DNA of 64,000 nucleotides. Source: Xanthomonas nasturtii (GTDB taxonomy: Bacteria; Pseudomonadota; Gammaproteobacteria; Xanthomonadales; Xanthomonadaceae). The position numbers and the translations under genes were made by a program. The stretch is from positions 1 through 64,000 of the forward strand of contig NZ_LYMI01000021.1 in NCBI RefSeq assembly GCF_001660815.1. Direction: 5' to 3'. A model generated the notes under the pieces. That model had not been told where the DNA came from. It saw only the letters and a list, made by a program, of their open reading frames with translations, and searched no databases. How positions within the stretch are numbered: position 1 is the first letter of the stretch; each line of letters opens with the position of its first letter. Shown piece after piece: positions 25,425 to 33,675 of the stretch.

Positions 25425-27362
25425 CTACTGGATGCGCCATTCGTTCAACAGCGCACGTGCGCGTAGCCCGATGAAGCCATTCGCGTTGGCCTGCGCCTGT
25501 TCGGATTCCCGCTTGGCCTCAGCTTCCCCGATGCCGCCTTCCTCCGCTTCATCGAACTGCGCCATGGCCCAGGTGGTCGCGGCTTCCTGCGCCGCTTTCC
25601 CCTCCACATCGTGCATGGAAATGTAGGCCCGCAGCGGCGGCCACATCTGCTCGCGTCCCGTGAGTTCGTTCCTGCTGTGGAGCAAGCCGTTTCTGGAAAG
25701 ACCTAGATCCGGATTTTGTATTGCTTCCTGCAACAGGCTCAGCGCCGATTCCTGGTCCTGCGTGTGCATGAGCTTGTGCTTGAGCATTTCCGAAAAAGCG
25801 GTTTTGACATTCCCCCGTACGGCCGGCCCGCCGGGGCCCACCTGTGTCATGCCATCCATGTTCAGCGTCTTGATGGTGTGCTCGCTCAAAAACTCGCCGA
25901 AGCTGCTTCGGAATTCGGGAGAGGTGATGGCCTCGGCCACCACCTGGTCCAGCAGGCGCATGTCGGCCGGCGTGATGGATTCGCGGAAGATCATGGCGCT
26001 TTGCGTCAATCCCTTCATCCACTTGTCAAAACGCTCCCCGAGGTCGGCATCAATGCCGCGCAACACGCGGGTGAACTCCGGTCCGCGGTTCCACGATTGC
26101 CGGGCCTGCCCCGCCGCAGACCTTGCCGGTGGTCGCACGCTGCCGGCGAGCGGCAGTGCCGCGGGTTGCGGGTTGCGGATCTGGGCCAACTGGCCACGCA
26201 AATGACCCGGCACCTTGATGTCGCAGGTGGCGGGAAGCCGGGCCAGGGACTGGGGAAGGGTCTGCAGCCCCGTGCCGCGCAGATCCAGACGTTGCAGCTG
26301 TGAGAGGTCCCCCATGCTGTCGGGCAGATGCCGGAGCGCAGGGCAATCTTTCAGCGACAGTTTCGTCAGGCCGCTCATCTGCCCAATGTCCTCGGGCAAT
26401 TGAGTCAGGCGGCGATTGGAGGACAGGTTGAGTTCTTCCAATCGGTGCAGCCGGGTCAGGCCGCCTGGCAGTCGCTCCAGCTTGGAGTTCGATTCCACCT
26501 CCAGTGACCTGAGCCCCCGCAGGTTGCCGATGTTTTCAGGCAACTCCCGCAAATATGACGAGTTCGACACACTCAATTGGGTCAACTGGCTTAGCTGGAC
26601 GACGCTGGCCGGCAGGCGCTCATAGCGCCCACCACCGAGCGTGAGGCGGCGCAGGCTTTGCATGCGCCCCAAGTCGGCCGGTAACTCCTCCAACGGTAAC
26701 GCCGTCAACTCGAGGGTCCTCAGGTTGGGCAGGCGCGTCAACGACGCTGGCAGCCGTTTCACGCCTGGGCTGGCGGCCACTTGCAGGTGGCGAAGTTGGC
26801 GGAGCTGCCCAAGGCTGTCTGGCAACGACCGAAGCCCGGTTCTGAGCAGCGACAGTTCTTGCAGTGCTTCAAGCCGGCCGATCGCATCAGGTAGCGTCGT
26901 GGCAGGAAGTCCGTACTCGAGTGCGAGCCTGGTGCTTCCGTGAACGTGTGCGCGCCGGATTGAGTCTGCAACGCCTTGCAGAACCTCCCGCGACGTATCC
27001 CGTTCGCCGTTGTGCAGGTTGTAGCCGCATGGGACCAGCTCTGCCATCGGCAGGTTAAGCGCGAGCCAGTTGGCGATGTCGCGCTCTACGCTGGCCGGTG
27101 GTGCAGAAGAACCTGCAGCTCCCCCAATCGGGGGCGTCGACGAACGCAGAGGCGACCGTAACAAGCGCCCTCCTCCCGGACTCGTGGGCGGCAATCTGTC
27201 GGCCGCCGATGTATTTTCGCGCCGTCGCGGCCGCGCATGCAGCGGGCTGAGTAAACCATCCACCGCAGCGGACGGTTCGCGTGGCGTCGTGTTTTCGGCA
27301 GGGGGGCGTTCGGTGGTGTCGTTTCGCGGACGAGCGCGAAGTAAGCGGCTTACATTGAACAT
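25425..27362 (-). CDS. xopAE: Type III effector XopAE (HpaF/PopC-like LRR protein with XL-box E3 ligase domain)
   Basis: A 645-residue effector from ATG 27362 (the frame continues to 27395). The N-terminus is Arg/Pro/Ser-rich (MFNVSRLLRARPRNDTTE) and disordered, as in secreted effectors. Roughly residues 145-410 hold about ten leucine-rich repeats of 23-24 residues (LPDSLGQLRQLRHLQVAAS, LPENIGNLRGLRSLEVESN, LPEDIGQMSGLTKLSLKDC). The C-terminal ~200 residues (GPEFTRVLRGIDADLGERFDKWMKGL ... GREQMWPPLRAYISMHDVEG) fit the XL-box E3 ubiquitin ligase domain found in XopAE and the related XopL. In some Xanthomonas strains this locus is split into hpaG and hpaF; here it is one intact frame. A PIP-like box with N16 spacing lies upstream. 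Confidence 0.9.
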   Translation of the reverse strand: MFNVSRLLRARPRNDTTERPPAENTTPREPSAAVDGLLSPLHARPRRRENTSAADRLPPTSPGGGRLLRSPLRSSTPPIGGAAGSSAPPASVERDIANWLALNLPMAELVPCGYNLHNGERDTSREVLQGVADSIRRAHVHGSTRLALEYGLPATTLPDAIGRLEALQELSLLRTGLRSLPDSLGQLRQLRHLQVAASPGVKRLPASLTRLPNLRTLELTALPLEELPADLGRMQSLRRLTLGGGRYERLPASVVQLSQLTQLSVSNSSYLRELPENIGNLRGLRSLEVESNSKLERLPGGLTRLHRLEELNLSSNRRLTQLPEDIGQMSGLTKLSLKDCPALRHLPDSMGDLSQLQRLDLRGTGLQTLPQSLARLPATCDIKVPGHLRGQLAQIRNPQPAALPLAGSVRPPARSAAGQARQSWNRGPEFTRVLRGIDADLGERFDKWMKGLTQSAMIFRESITPADMRLLDQVVAEAITSPEFRSSFGEFLSEHTIKTLNMDGMTQVGPGGPAVRGNVKTAFSEMLKHKLMHTQDQESALSLLQEAIQNPDLGLSRNGLLHSRNELTGREQMWPPLRAYISMHDVEGKAAQEAATTWAMAQFDEAEEGGIGEAEAKRESEQAQANANGFIGLRARALLNEWRIQ

Positions 27363-27410
27363 GGAGATATACCTCGCAGATTCAGCAGACTGCATCGTCT
27401 TGTCACACGT

Positions 27411-27472
27411 AGGCTACTTCCCTGTGATCATCATCGCAGCGCGGAAGCGAAGATGTTGCGTCACCACGCGAA
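27411..27472 (-). promoter_or_regulatory. PIP-like box (N16) and -10 for xopAE
   Basis: On the minus strand TTCGC (27472-27468), 16 bases, TTCGC (27451-27447). A TAGCCT -10 (27416-27411) follows after 30 bases, the correct distance for HrpX promoters. The half sites are perfect but the spacer is one base longer than the N15 consensus. Confidence 0.65.
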
Positions 27473-27675
27473 TCAGGCGTTTGTTTGCAAACACGCCGCG
27501 GTCCTGCATGCCCCGTCCCTCAGTGCCCCATGAAGAGATGGACGATCTGATCGGCATGCAGCGTCATAAACAATGTCCATCACAAGGACGAGGGCTGCTT
27601 GTGAACCTCGGCAGCCCCGGACTGGCGTGGTTAGCTCGCCTGCCTCGCGCCGCTTTCTGCGCTTTCTGCGCTTTT
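27473..27675. other. xopAE-hrpF divergent intergenic region
   Basis: Between the two promoters no gene is convincing. Just before the hrpF PIP box the stretch 27650-27676 contains tandem GCTTTCTGC-like units. Confidence 0.4.
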
Positions 27676-27727
27676 TTCGCCAAAATAGTTCGTCGGCGCA
27701 TGCATCCCTTGGCGGCAGTGGCAAGAT
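27676..27727 (+). promoter_or_regulatory. hrpF PIP box (TTCGC-N8-TTCGT) and -10
   Basis: TTCGC (27676-27680), 8 bases, TTCGT (27689-27693). This is the unusual N8 form I recall for hrpF of Xanthomonas. A CAAGAT match to the YANNNT -10 follows 28 bases later at 27722-27727, about 97 bases before the hrpF start. Confidence 0.8.
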
Positions 27728-27823
27728 CTGTTTCCGCCGCATGAGACATGCCTGTGTCACCGTATGAGCATGTACTCATATGCAGCCGCTCTGTCCTGCT
27801 TTGTCACTGCGAGGCCGCATATT

Positions 27824-30652
27824 ATGTCGCTCTACACGCTTTCGACCGGGAGCACCGCCGGTCTGCTTCCACCTCCAACCGATGACGCGTCGTCCCCGGA
27901 GTTGCTCGGGTCGGAGTTGGCCATGAACGAATCCGATCTGTTGCTGGCGATGGATACCCTGTTTTTGCTGCAGATTTACAACTTGATTGCCGCCGCTTAC
28001 GGCAACACCCCAATCAGTGAGGCAGGCAGTTGCATTCCGGGGTTGGCCACGCCTTCAGCGGACGACCTTCAAGCCAGCCAGCCGATCGAGAAACGCACGT
28101 CCTGGCCGACGCTGCCGACTCCGTTCGATCCCAAGGACATCAAGGGATCCAAACTGCCGCCTGCGGTGGATGGATCATCGGTGACCTGGGACGGCGGCAC
28201 GCTCACCCCATCGGAACTGCAGATTGTTTCGACACTTAATCAACACAAGGACAAGATGCCGATTGAGTTCAAAAAACTCAACGACAAGATCAATGACCCG
28301 TCCACGCCTGCCGATCTGAAGAGCGCGTTGCAAGGCTTGCAGAAAGACCCGCGTCTGTTCTTCGCCATCGGCTCGCAGGGAGACGGCAAATGCGGCGGCA
28401 AGATCAAGGCCGATGATTTGTGGGATTTTGCGGACCATCATCAACAGGTGACCGACCTGGGCGGGAAGAATGCCGAATTCAATCCCAAGAATATCAAGGG
28501 AGCGACGCCGCCTCCTGCCGCAGAAGGCTCATCGGTGACCTGGGACGGCGGCACGCTCACCCAGGCCCAGCTTGAGATCGTCTCCACGCTCAATCAGCAT
28601 CGTGAGATGACGCCGATCGAGTTCGCCAAACTCGATGAAAAGATCAACGACCCGGCCACCCCGCCGGACCTGAAGAAAGCGCTGCAAGGCTTGCAACAGG
28701 ATCCTGGCCTGTTCTTTGCGATGGCATCGCAGGGGCACGGCAAGCACCATCACGACGACCAAGGCAAATGCAATGGCACGCTCATTGCCGCCAACCTCTA
28801 CGACTTTGCCGACCGCCATCCGCAAGTGACTGCGATGGGCGGCAAGAATGCAACCTATAATCCCGAAAAAATGAAGGGTCGCGACCTTCCACCTGCAGTG
28901 GACGGCTCGTCGGTCACCTGGAAAGACGGAACACTCACGCAGAACGAATTGGAGATCGTCACCACGCTGGATCGCCACAAGGACCAATTGCCGGTCGCGT
29001 GGGCCGATCTCGATGCGAAGATCAACGATCCGGCGACGCCGCCGGATCTGAAGAAGGCATTGACCGAACTGCAGAAGGATCCGCGGCTGTTCTTTGCCAT
29101 TGGCTCGCACGGCGATGGCAAGTGTGGCGGCAAGATCAAGGCCGGCGATCTCGGCAAGTTCTCGGCCGGCCACCCCCAGGTCGCGGAGTACGCCAACAAG
29201 CAAGCCAAGGGCTACACGCAGAACTATGTGGCGTCGGACAGCCCGGACAAGACCCAGCCAACGGTCATGACCGAAAGCGACGCGATGCGCGAGTTCTATC
29301 GCTACTCGGACTATCTGCCAAAGCATCTGAACCAGGACGCGTTCAAAAAATTGGTCGAAGGCGAGAGCGACACCAAGAAGTCCCCACCGCAGGTCATCGC
29401 CGCCGCACAGTACTTCCGCGATCATCCCGATCAATGGAAGGCCTTGGCGGGAGACTCGGGTTCGATGAGCACCCCGGATTTCCTGCAGAAATCCGCATCG
29501 CAGATGCACCTGACCGCGCCCGAACTGAAAACCCTGGACACCATCAATAGCCATCAGGATGCGTTCTTCGGCGATGGCAAAGAGGTCACCCGCGACAAGC
29601 TCGACACGATCATCAAGGACGACAAAGCCGACCCCGCCGTGCGCGACGCCGCCAAACAGCTGTTGGGCGATCCGCTGCTGTTCGGCTTGTTGAACAATTC
29701 GATCACCGGTTACAAGAAGCCCCACAGCTTCTTCGGCGGTGGCCATGTCGTCGACTCGGGCAAGATCAGCAAGAAGGACTTTCAGCAGTTCTACGAGCAT
29801 ATGACGGCGGCCAACAAGACCGTGGAGAAATCACCCGCGCACGCGGCCACATCACCCGACCAGCAGAAGGCCGTCGCGGACATGTTGATGGGCAAGGCCG
29901 ATCAACCGGAGATCAAGAAGAAGAAGAAGGACATCGGGACCGTCGGCAAGGGATTGCATGAGTTCCTCAAGTGGGACAGCAAGATCTTGGACTGGGCGTC
30001 CGTAGGACTGAGTGCGTTGAACGGCATCCCCATCATTGGCGAGTTTGCCGATGCAGCAGCGGTGGCACTGGAAGGCGAAGCGCAGGCGGCACAGGTCCTC
30101 GACACCGCACTGCAAGGTGGCGACATGTCGCTCGCGTGGAAACTTGCCGGCATCAACATGGCGGGGGCGGTCGTTGGCGCAGTCGGCGGACCTACGGCCA
30201 GGCTCGCGGCCAAGGGAGCAGCCAAAGGGGTCGCCGAGGGCGCAACCAAGGTGACAAGCGAGAGCGCGGCCAAGGGCGCCACCAAGGGCGCCACCAAGGG
30301 GGCAACCAGGGGGGCAACCAGGGGGGCAACCAGAGGCTCGACCGTGGGTGCGGCCAAAGGAGGAGGTAAGGGGGCAGCCGAGCGGCCAAAGCCCACTGAT
30401 GCGGTTAAAGGCTACTTAATAGGAAGTAGCATTAGTAAATCGGTAGAAATACTCAAGATGCCCGTGTTGGCGGGATTTCACTATGAAGAGGTGCAATTGG
30501 ACAAGCAGAGAAAAAACGGCGAAATCCGCCAGAATCTGGAAGACGCAGGCGGAGTGCCGTTGGGGAAGCAGATTATCCCGAAGGAAGTTGCGTACAAATT
30601 CGAGGCGGACACGAAGGAAAACCTCAGGAATTTGAGGGCACGCCGCAGGTAG
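27824..30652 (+). CDS. hrpF: T3S translocon protein HrpF
   Basis: A 942-residue secreted protein that inserts into the host membrane and lets effectors pass. The start MSLYTLSTG at 27824 is the family's; the frame opens earlier at 27764. The N-terminal half holds three imperfect repeats, residues ~100-218, 219-345 and 346-455, each starting FDPK/FNPK/YNPE and containing SSVTWDGGTLT, ND..TP.DLK.AL and a GDGKCGGKI-like motif. Described HrpF proteins, as I remember them, have two repeats and about 800 residues, so the third accounts for most of the extra length. The C-terminal half has the hydrophobic segments (GIPIIGEFADAAAVALEGEA, NMAGAVVGAVGG) thought to span the host membrane. It is followed by a low-complexity GATKGATKGATRG run. 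It has its own PIP box and is divergent from xopAE. Confidence 0.93.
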   Translation: MSLYTLSTGSTAGLLPPPTDDASSPELLGSELAMNESDLLLAMDTLFLLQIYNLIAAAYGNTPISEAGSCIPGLATPSADDLQASQPIEKRTSWPTLPTPFDPKDIKGSKLPPAVDGSSVTWDGGTLTPSELQIVSTLNQHKDKMPIEFKKLNDKINDPSTPADLKSALQGLQKDPRLFFAIGSQGDGKCGGKIKADDLWDFADHHQQVTDLGGKNAEFNPKNIKGATPPPAAEGSSVTWDGGTLTQAQLEIVSTLNQHREMTPIEFAKLDEKINDPATPPDLKKALQGLQQDPGLFFAMASQGHGKHHHDDQGKCNGTLIAANLYDFADRHPQVTAMGGKNATYNPEKMKGRDLPPAVDGSSVTWKDGTLTQNELEIVTTLDRHKDQLPVAWADLDAKINDPATPPDLKKALTELQKDPRLFFAIGSHGDGKCGGKIKAGDLGKFSAGHPQVAEYANKQAKGYTQNYVASDSPDKTQPTVMTESDAMREFYRYSDYLPKHLNQDAFKKLVEGESDTKKSPPQVIAAAQYFRDHPDQWKALAGDSGSMSTPDFLQKSASQMHLTAPELKTLDTINSHQDAFFGDGKEVTRDKLDTIIKDDKADPAVRDAAKQLLGDPLLFGLLNNSITGYKKPHSFFGGGHVVDSGKISKKDFQQFYEHMTAANKTVEKSPAHAATSPDQQKAVADMLMGKADQPEIKKKKKDIGTVGKGLHEFLKWDSKILDWASVGLSALNGIPIIGEFADAAAVALEGEAQAAQVLDTALQGGDMSLAWKLAGINMAGAVVGAVGGPTARLAAKGAAKGVAEGATKVTSESAAKGATKGATKGATRGATRGATRGSTVGAAKGGGKGAAERPKPTDAVKGYLIGSSISKSVEILKMPVLAGFHYEEVQLDKQRKNGEIRQNLEDAGGVPLGKQIIPKEVAYKFEADTKENLRNLRARRR
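28121..29188 (+). repeat. Three ~118-127-codon repeats within hrpF
   Basis: Repeat units at about 28121-28477, 28478-28858 and 28859-29188. They share SSVTWxxGTLTxxELEIV, NDPATPPDLKKAL and DPRLFFAIGS-type blocks. Unit 2 carries an extra His-rich insert (GKHHHDDQG). Confidence 0.85.
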
Positions 30653-30982
30653 CGAACGTCTTCGAGCGATGATCTTGTGCAACGGAGCTGCAATCAAAGG
30701 AATCGCTCGATTGGCCAGGCAAATGCGGACCGAGAATTTGTAATTTCGAGGCGACGCTCCTCAAGTCGCTGTGTCCTGGTGCAGGATTGGGCTGAGACAG
30801 TTGCGCTGCGTTGTTCGCCCGATGTCCCCCCGATGCTGATCGCTGCACCCAGTTCGACCATGCGTGCGACCCTGAAATGCATCAGACCAAGAGAGGCAAG
30901 CAGTGGCCAACCATCTGTTGTTTGCGGACTCATGCGCGACGAATGACGCAGGTCGCGCTTGCGCAGTTTCCAGGATTCCAAA
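30653..30982. other. Intergenic stretch before hpa3
   Basis: 330 bases between hrpF and the PIP box of hpa3. Only short frames without ribosome sites are present. I see no clear terminator or repeat. Confidence 0.4.
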
Positions 30983-31046
30983 TTCGTGTTCGGCGCGAGT
31001 GGTTCGCAGCGGCTCGCTCAGCTATGTATCCCGATCCAGATACTGT
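30983..31046 (+). promoter_or_regulatory. PIP box and -10 for hpa3-xopF1
   Basis: TTCGT (30983-30987), exactly 15 bases, TTCGC (31003-31007). A TACTGT match to YANNNT follows at 31041-31046, 33 bases downstream. One half site departs from consensus in the last base, which HrpX tolerates. Confidence 0.8.
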
Positions 31047-31102
31047 GTCCTATCGGATTGGTGCATTGGCAACTCATCGCATTTTTCCCCGGAGAGACTC
31101 AG

Positions 31103-31549
31103 ATGACGTTGGAATCAGGAAATCTTCACTCAGCGAACGACACATTTTTCACCAGCCTGGGAGTCCGTCTCGGATTGCCTGAGGAGCTTGCGCAGCGACT
31201 TGGCCAAGGCGAAACCATCCTTGGTCCTGCGGGCATGCTGTGCCGTGTCCACGGGCAGATGCAGCAGGGCGAAATGACCGCGTTTCCGGAAGTGATCCTG
31301 CCATTGGCCGCACGCGAGCTCGGCGGCGATGAGGTAGTGACGCTGCTGGCGCTGCAGGAACAATTACTGACGCATTACGGATGGCGGCTCACGCTCTCTG
31401 ATCTTGGGCTGCTGTGTGTCTGCCCGCTGCTGCTTGAGGGCACGCCCGATGCGGTGGCCAATGCGCTGGAGCGCGGGCAAGTGGTCGCACGTGTGGTGCT
31501 GGACGCGCTGGTGACGCAGGCCGGCAGCGCGGCGGAGGTGGCCTCATGA
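31103..31549 (+). CDS. hpa3: Type III chaperone Hpa3 (for XopF1)
   Basis: A 148-residue acidic CesT-like chaperone. It begins MTLESGNLHSANDTFFTSLGVRLGLPEEL and contains GMLCRVHGQMQQ, FPEVILPLAARELGGDEVVTLLALQEQLLTHYGW and LLCVCPLLLEG, the alternating helix/strand plan of class I effector chaperones. It should bind the N-terminus of XopF1 and keep it ready for secretion. The ATG at 31103 follows GGAGAG; the frame upstream is not coding-like. Its stop overlaps the xopF1 start by 4 bases (ATGA), so the two are translated together. Confidence 0.88.
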   Translation: MTLESGNLHSANDTFFTSLGVRLGLPEELAQRLGQGETILGPAGMLCRVHGQMQQGEMTAFPEVILPLAARELGGDEVVTLLALQEQLLTHYGWRLTLSDLGLLCVCPLLLEGTPDAVANALERGQVVARVVLDALVTQAGSAAEVAS

Positions 31550-33564
31550 AGCTCACCAGCGACATTGGGACCTCTGCCAGCGGCCGCGTAACCTCGCCTG
31601 CCCCCATACAGCCAACGCAGGCCGAGGAGGCCGTTGCAGTACGGCAGACGCGGACTCCAACCGGGCCGCTCGCGGGCTTATGCTCTCCGGACCCGGTGTT
31701 GCGTGCTCGTCGCGCGGCGTTTTCACGTCGCGTGACCACCGACGCAAGTCATGCCGAGTCCTCGCATGGCGCATCCCATCGCTCGGAGTCCTCGCATTCG
31801 TCGCATTCGTCGCTGACGGATGCAGCGTTTTACACTCCGCCGCTAAGCCCCGGGTCCTCGGTCAGCGATGTGTCGGACGCGCCTTCCGATGCAGCGACCT
31901 ATGCGCAGCGCAGCGCGTCGACAGCCGCTGACTTGAAGGGGCAGATACGTGCACGCCTGGAAAAACTGCCATTTGCAGCGCCGTCGGAGGAGCAGGAGGC
32001 GCTGCAGGCGGCGTATCTGGAATGGGCGGACGCGCGCGTGCATGAACGCATCACGGCGTTCGGGCCGGATGCCGGATACCAGATCGTCGGAGACATGAAG
32101 ACGGCAGGCGCAAAGGCAGCGTTGCCGATCGCCTACGAGTGTCTCAGGGCCTTCTTCATCGGCTCAATGCGGGCTCCGTTCGGTCATGCCGCGGGCGCCG
32201 CCTACGACAGTTCGCGCCCGCCCGGTTCGGAGACGGTGAGTACGGAAACGCTGTCCGGTGCAGTGGCGGGCCTGATGTCCTATACCAGCGATACGTTGCT
32301 GATCCCGGCAATGGACCGTCGCGCGCGCGTTGCGAATTTGCCGCGTTTTCAGGCCATTGACCCCAAGATCCTGGTGCCCGATCCGCCGCCGGTTTTGCTG
32401 GAAATCACCTCCGAAGGCAAGCGTTTCACGCGTCCCGGCGAGGGCAACGCACCCACGCTTGCAGAACTCAAGGCACAGGCCTACGACCGCCGCCAGGGGA
32501 TCACCCAATGGCAGTCGACGTTGGACGGCAAATCCCTGGATACCTTGTTGCTCAAGCCGACGATCAATGCAGGATTCAACGCGGCGCGGCGGACTTCCGA
32601 CGACCCGGGCACGCGCACGCCGGCTGGCCAACTGGGATTGAGCGCGCTCGCTACCGGCGGGGCGGGGGTCGTGCAGAAGGCAATGCTCGAAACCGGCAAA
32701 GCCGTGGCGCGTACCGGACAGATGAGCGTCCCCGACCTGCTGGGCGGGCAGCAACGACTCAATCTGTTTTCGCTGGCATTGCCGGACAAGACGCGCAGAC
32801 CTGCGCAGTGGTCCGATGCGGTGCATTTCCCCACCTATTTGCTGGAGATCGGGAAAGAAGGCCTGGCGTTGGCAAGGCAGGCCTTGAGCACGACCAACGC
32901 GGTCACCACTGCGGTGCGCGATGTGCTGGGCCGCCACATGCTCAGCAATGTGCTGACCAATTTCGCCTCGCTCGGCGCTGGCCGTTTGATCGCCGCGCCG
33001 TTGCGTGGCGGAAATGAAAACGGCAGCGTTGCAGGCGAAGCACCCAACTCCACCGCCACGGTGGTGCAACAGGCCGCGCACGCCCTGTTCAACGATACGG
33101 TCTGGGATGCGCTCAAGGCCAAGAACGGCGCAAACACCAGCCAGGCGACGCGACTGGATCAGGACCGAGCCGCCGCCGCAGACAATTATCAACGCACGAT
33201 TGCACGCACGCTTCAGGCGCTGGCCGAACCCATCGACCAAGCGATCGCAGCGTTTTCGGCGCCGACACCGGCGGAGATTGCGCGTGCCCTGGAGGAGGGA
33301 GTAAGGCCCTCGCCCGCACCGGGGCCGCATGCGGAGAAATTGCGTGGAGCTCTGGAAACATTGCGCGCGGAAATCGCCGCCCAGTCGGTCTCGATCGCGA
33401 CCATCGACACTGTGCGCACTGCGCTGCACGACGGGTGGAAGGAAATGTTCAGCGGAGTGCAACGCAACGACGTGACCAGCACACTGGATACCGAGTTAAC
33501 GACGCTCAGGCATGCATTGCAGCAGAGCGAGGAACTTCGCCAGTGGGAAAATGGCCGGCCATGA
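31546..33564 (+). CDS. xopF1: Type III effector XopF1 (Hpa4)
   Basis: A 672-residue effector with the family beginning MKLTSDIGTSASGRVTSPAP. The first ~150 residues are Ser/Pro/Thr-rich and disordered (SSHGASHRSESSHSSHSS), the usual secretion/translocation zone. A mainly helical body follows (LRAFFIGSMRAPFGHAAGAAY, TYLLEIGKEGLALARQALSTTNAVTTAVRDVLGRHMLSNVLTNFASLGAGRLIAAPLRG) and a coiled C-terminus. The length agrees with XopF1 of other species (about 670). XopF1 is known to be secreted and to suppress plant immunity; its biochemical activity is not established. Its place next to hrpF with its chaperone is the standard one. Confidence 0.92.
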   Translation: MKLTSDIGTSASGRVTSPAPIQPTQAEEAVAVRQTRTPTGPLAGLCSPDPVLRARRAAFSRRVTTDASHAESSHGASHRSESSHSSHSSLTDAAFYTPPLSPGSSVSDVSDAPSDAATYAQRSASTAADLKGQIRARLEKLPFAAPSEEQEALQAAYLEWADARVHERITAFGPDAGYQIVGDMKTAGAKAALPIAYECLRAFFIGSMRAPFGHAAGAAYDSSRPPGSETVSTETLSGAVAGLMSYTSDTLLIPAMDRRARVANLPRFQAIDPKILVPDPPPVLLEITSEGKRFTRPGEGNAPTLAELKAQAYDRRQGITQWQSTLDGKSLDTLLLKPTINAGFNAARRTSDDPGTRTPAGQLGLSALATGGAGVVQKAMLETGKAVARTGQMSVPDLLGGQQRLNLFSLALPDKTRRPAQWSDAVHFPTYLLEIGKEGLALARQALSTTNAVTTAVRDVLGRHMLSNVLTNFASLGAGRLIAAPLRGGNENGSVAGEAPNSTATVVQQAAHALFNDTVWDALKAKNGANTSQATRLDQDRAAAADNYQRTIARTLQALAEPIDQAIAAFSAPTPAEIARALEEGVRPSPAPGPHAEKLRGALETLRAEIAAQSVSIATIDTVRTALHDGWKEMFSGVQRNDVTSTLDTELTTLRHALQQSEELRQWENGRP

Positions 33565-33609
33565 GCGATCGATTCCGCAATTGATCCAAGTGCGTAGTGC
33601 ACAGCACAA

Positions 33610-33639
33610 CGACAGACGCAGCCGCCGTTGCGTCTGTCG
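33610..33639. terminator. Convergent terminator-like hairpin
   Basis: An 11-bp perfect stem, CGACAGACGCA at 33610-33620 with 33629-33639, loop of 8 bases. It lies between the ends of xopF1 (plus) and the 1319-residue gene (minus) and may serve both. There is no long T run. Confidence 0.6.
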
Positions 33640-33675
33640 CTTGTTGGCGGCCCCGGTGACGGTCTGGTGCCCGGC

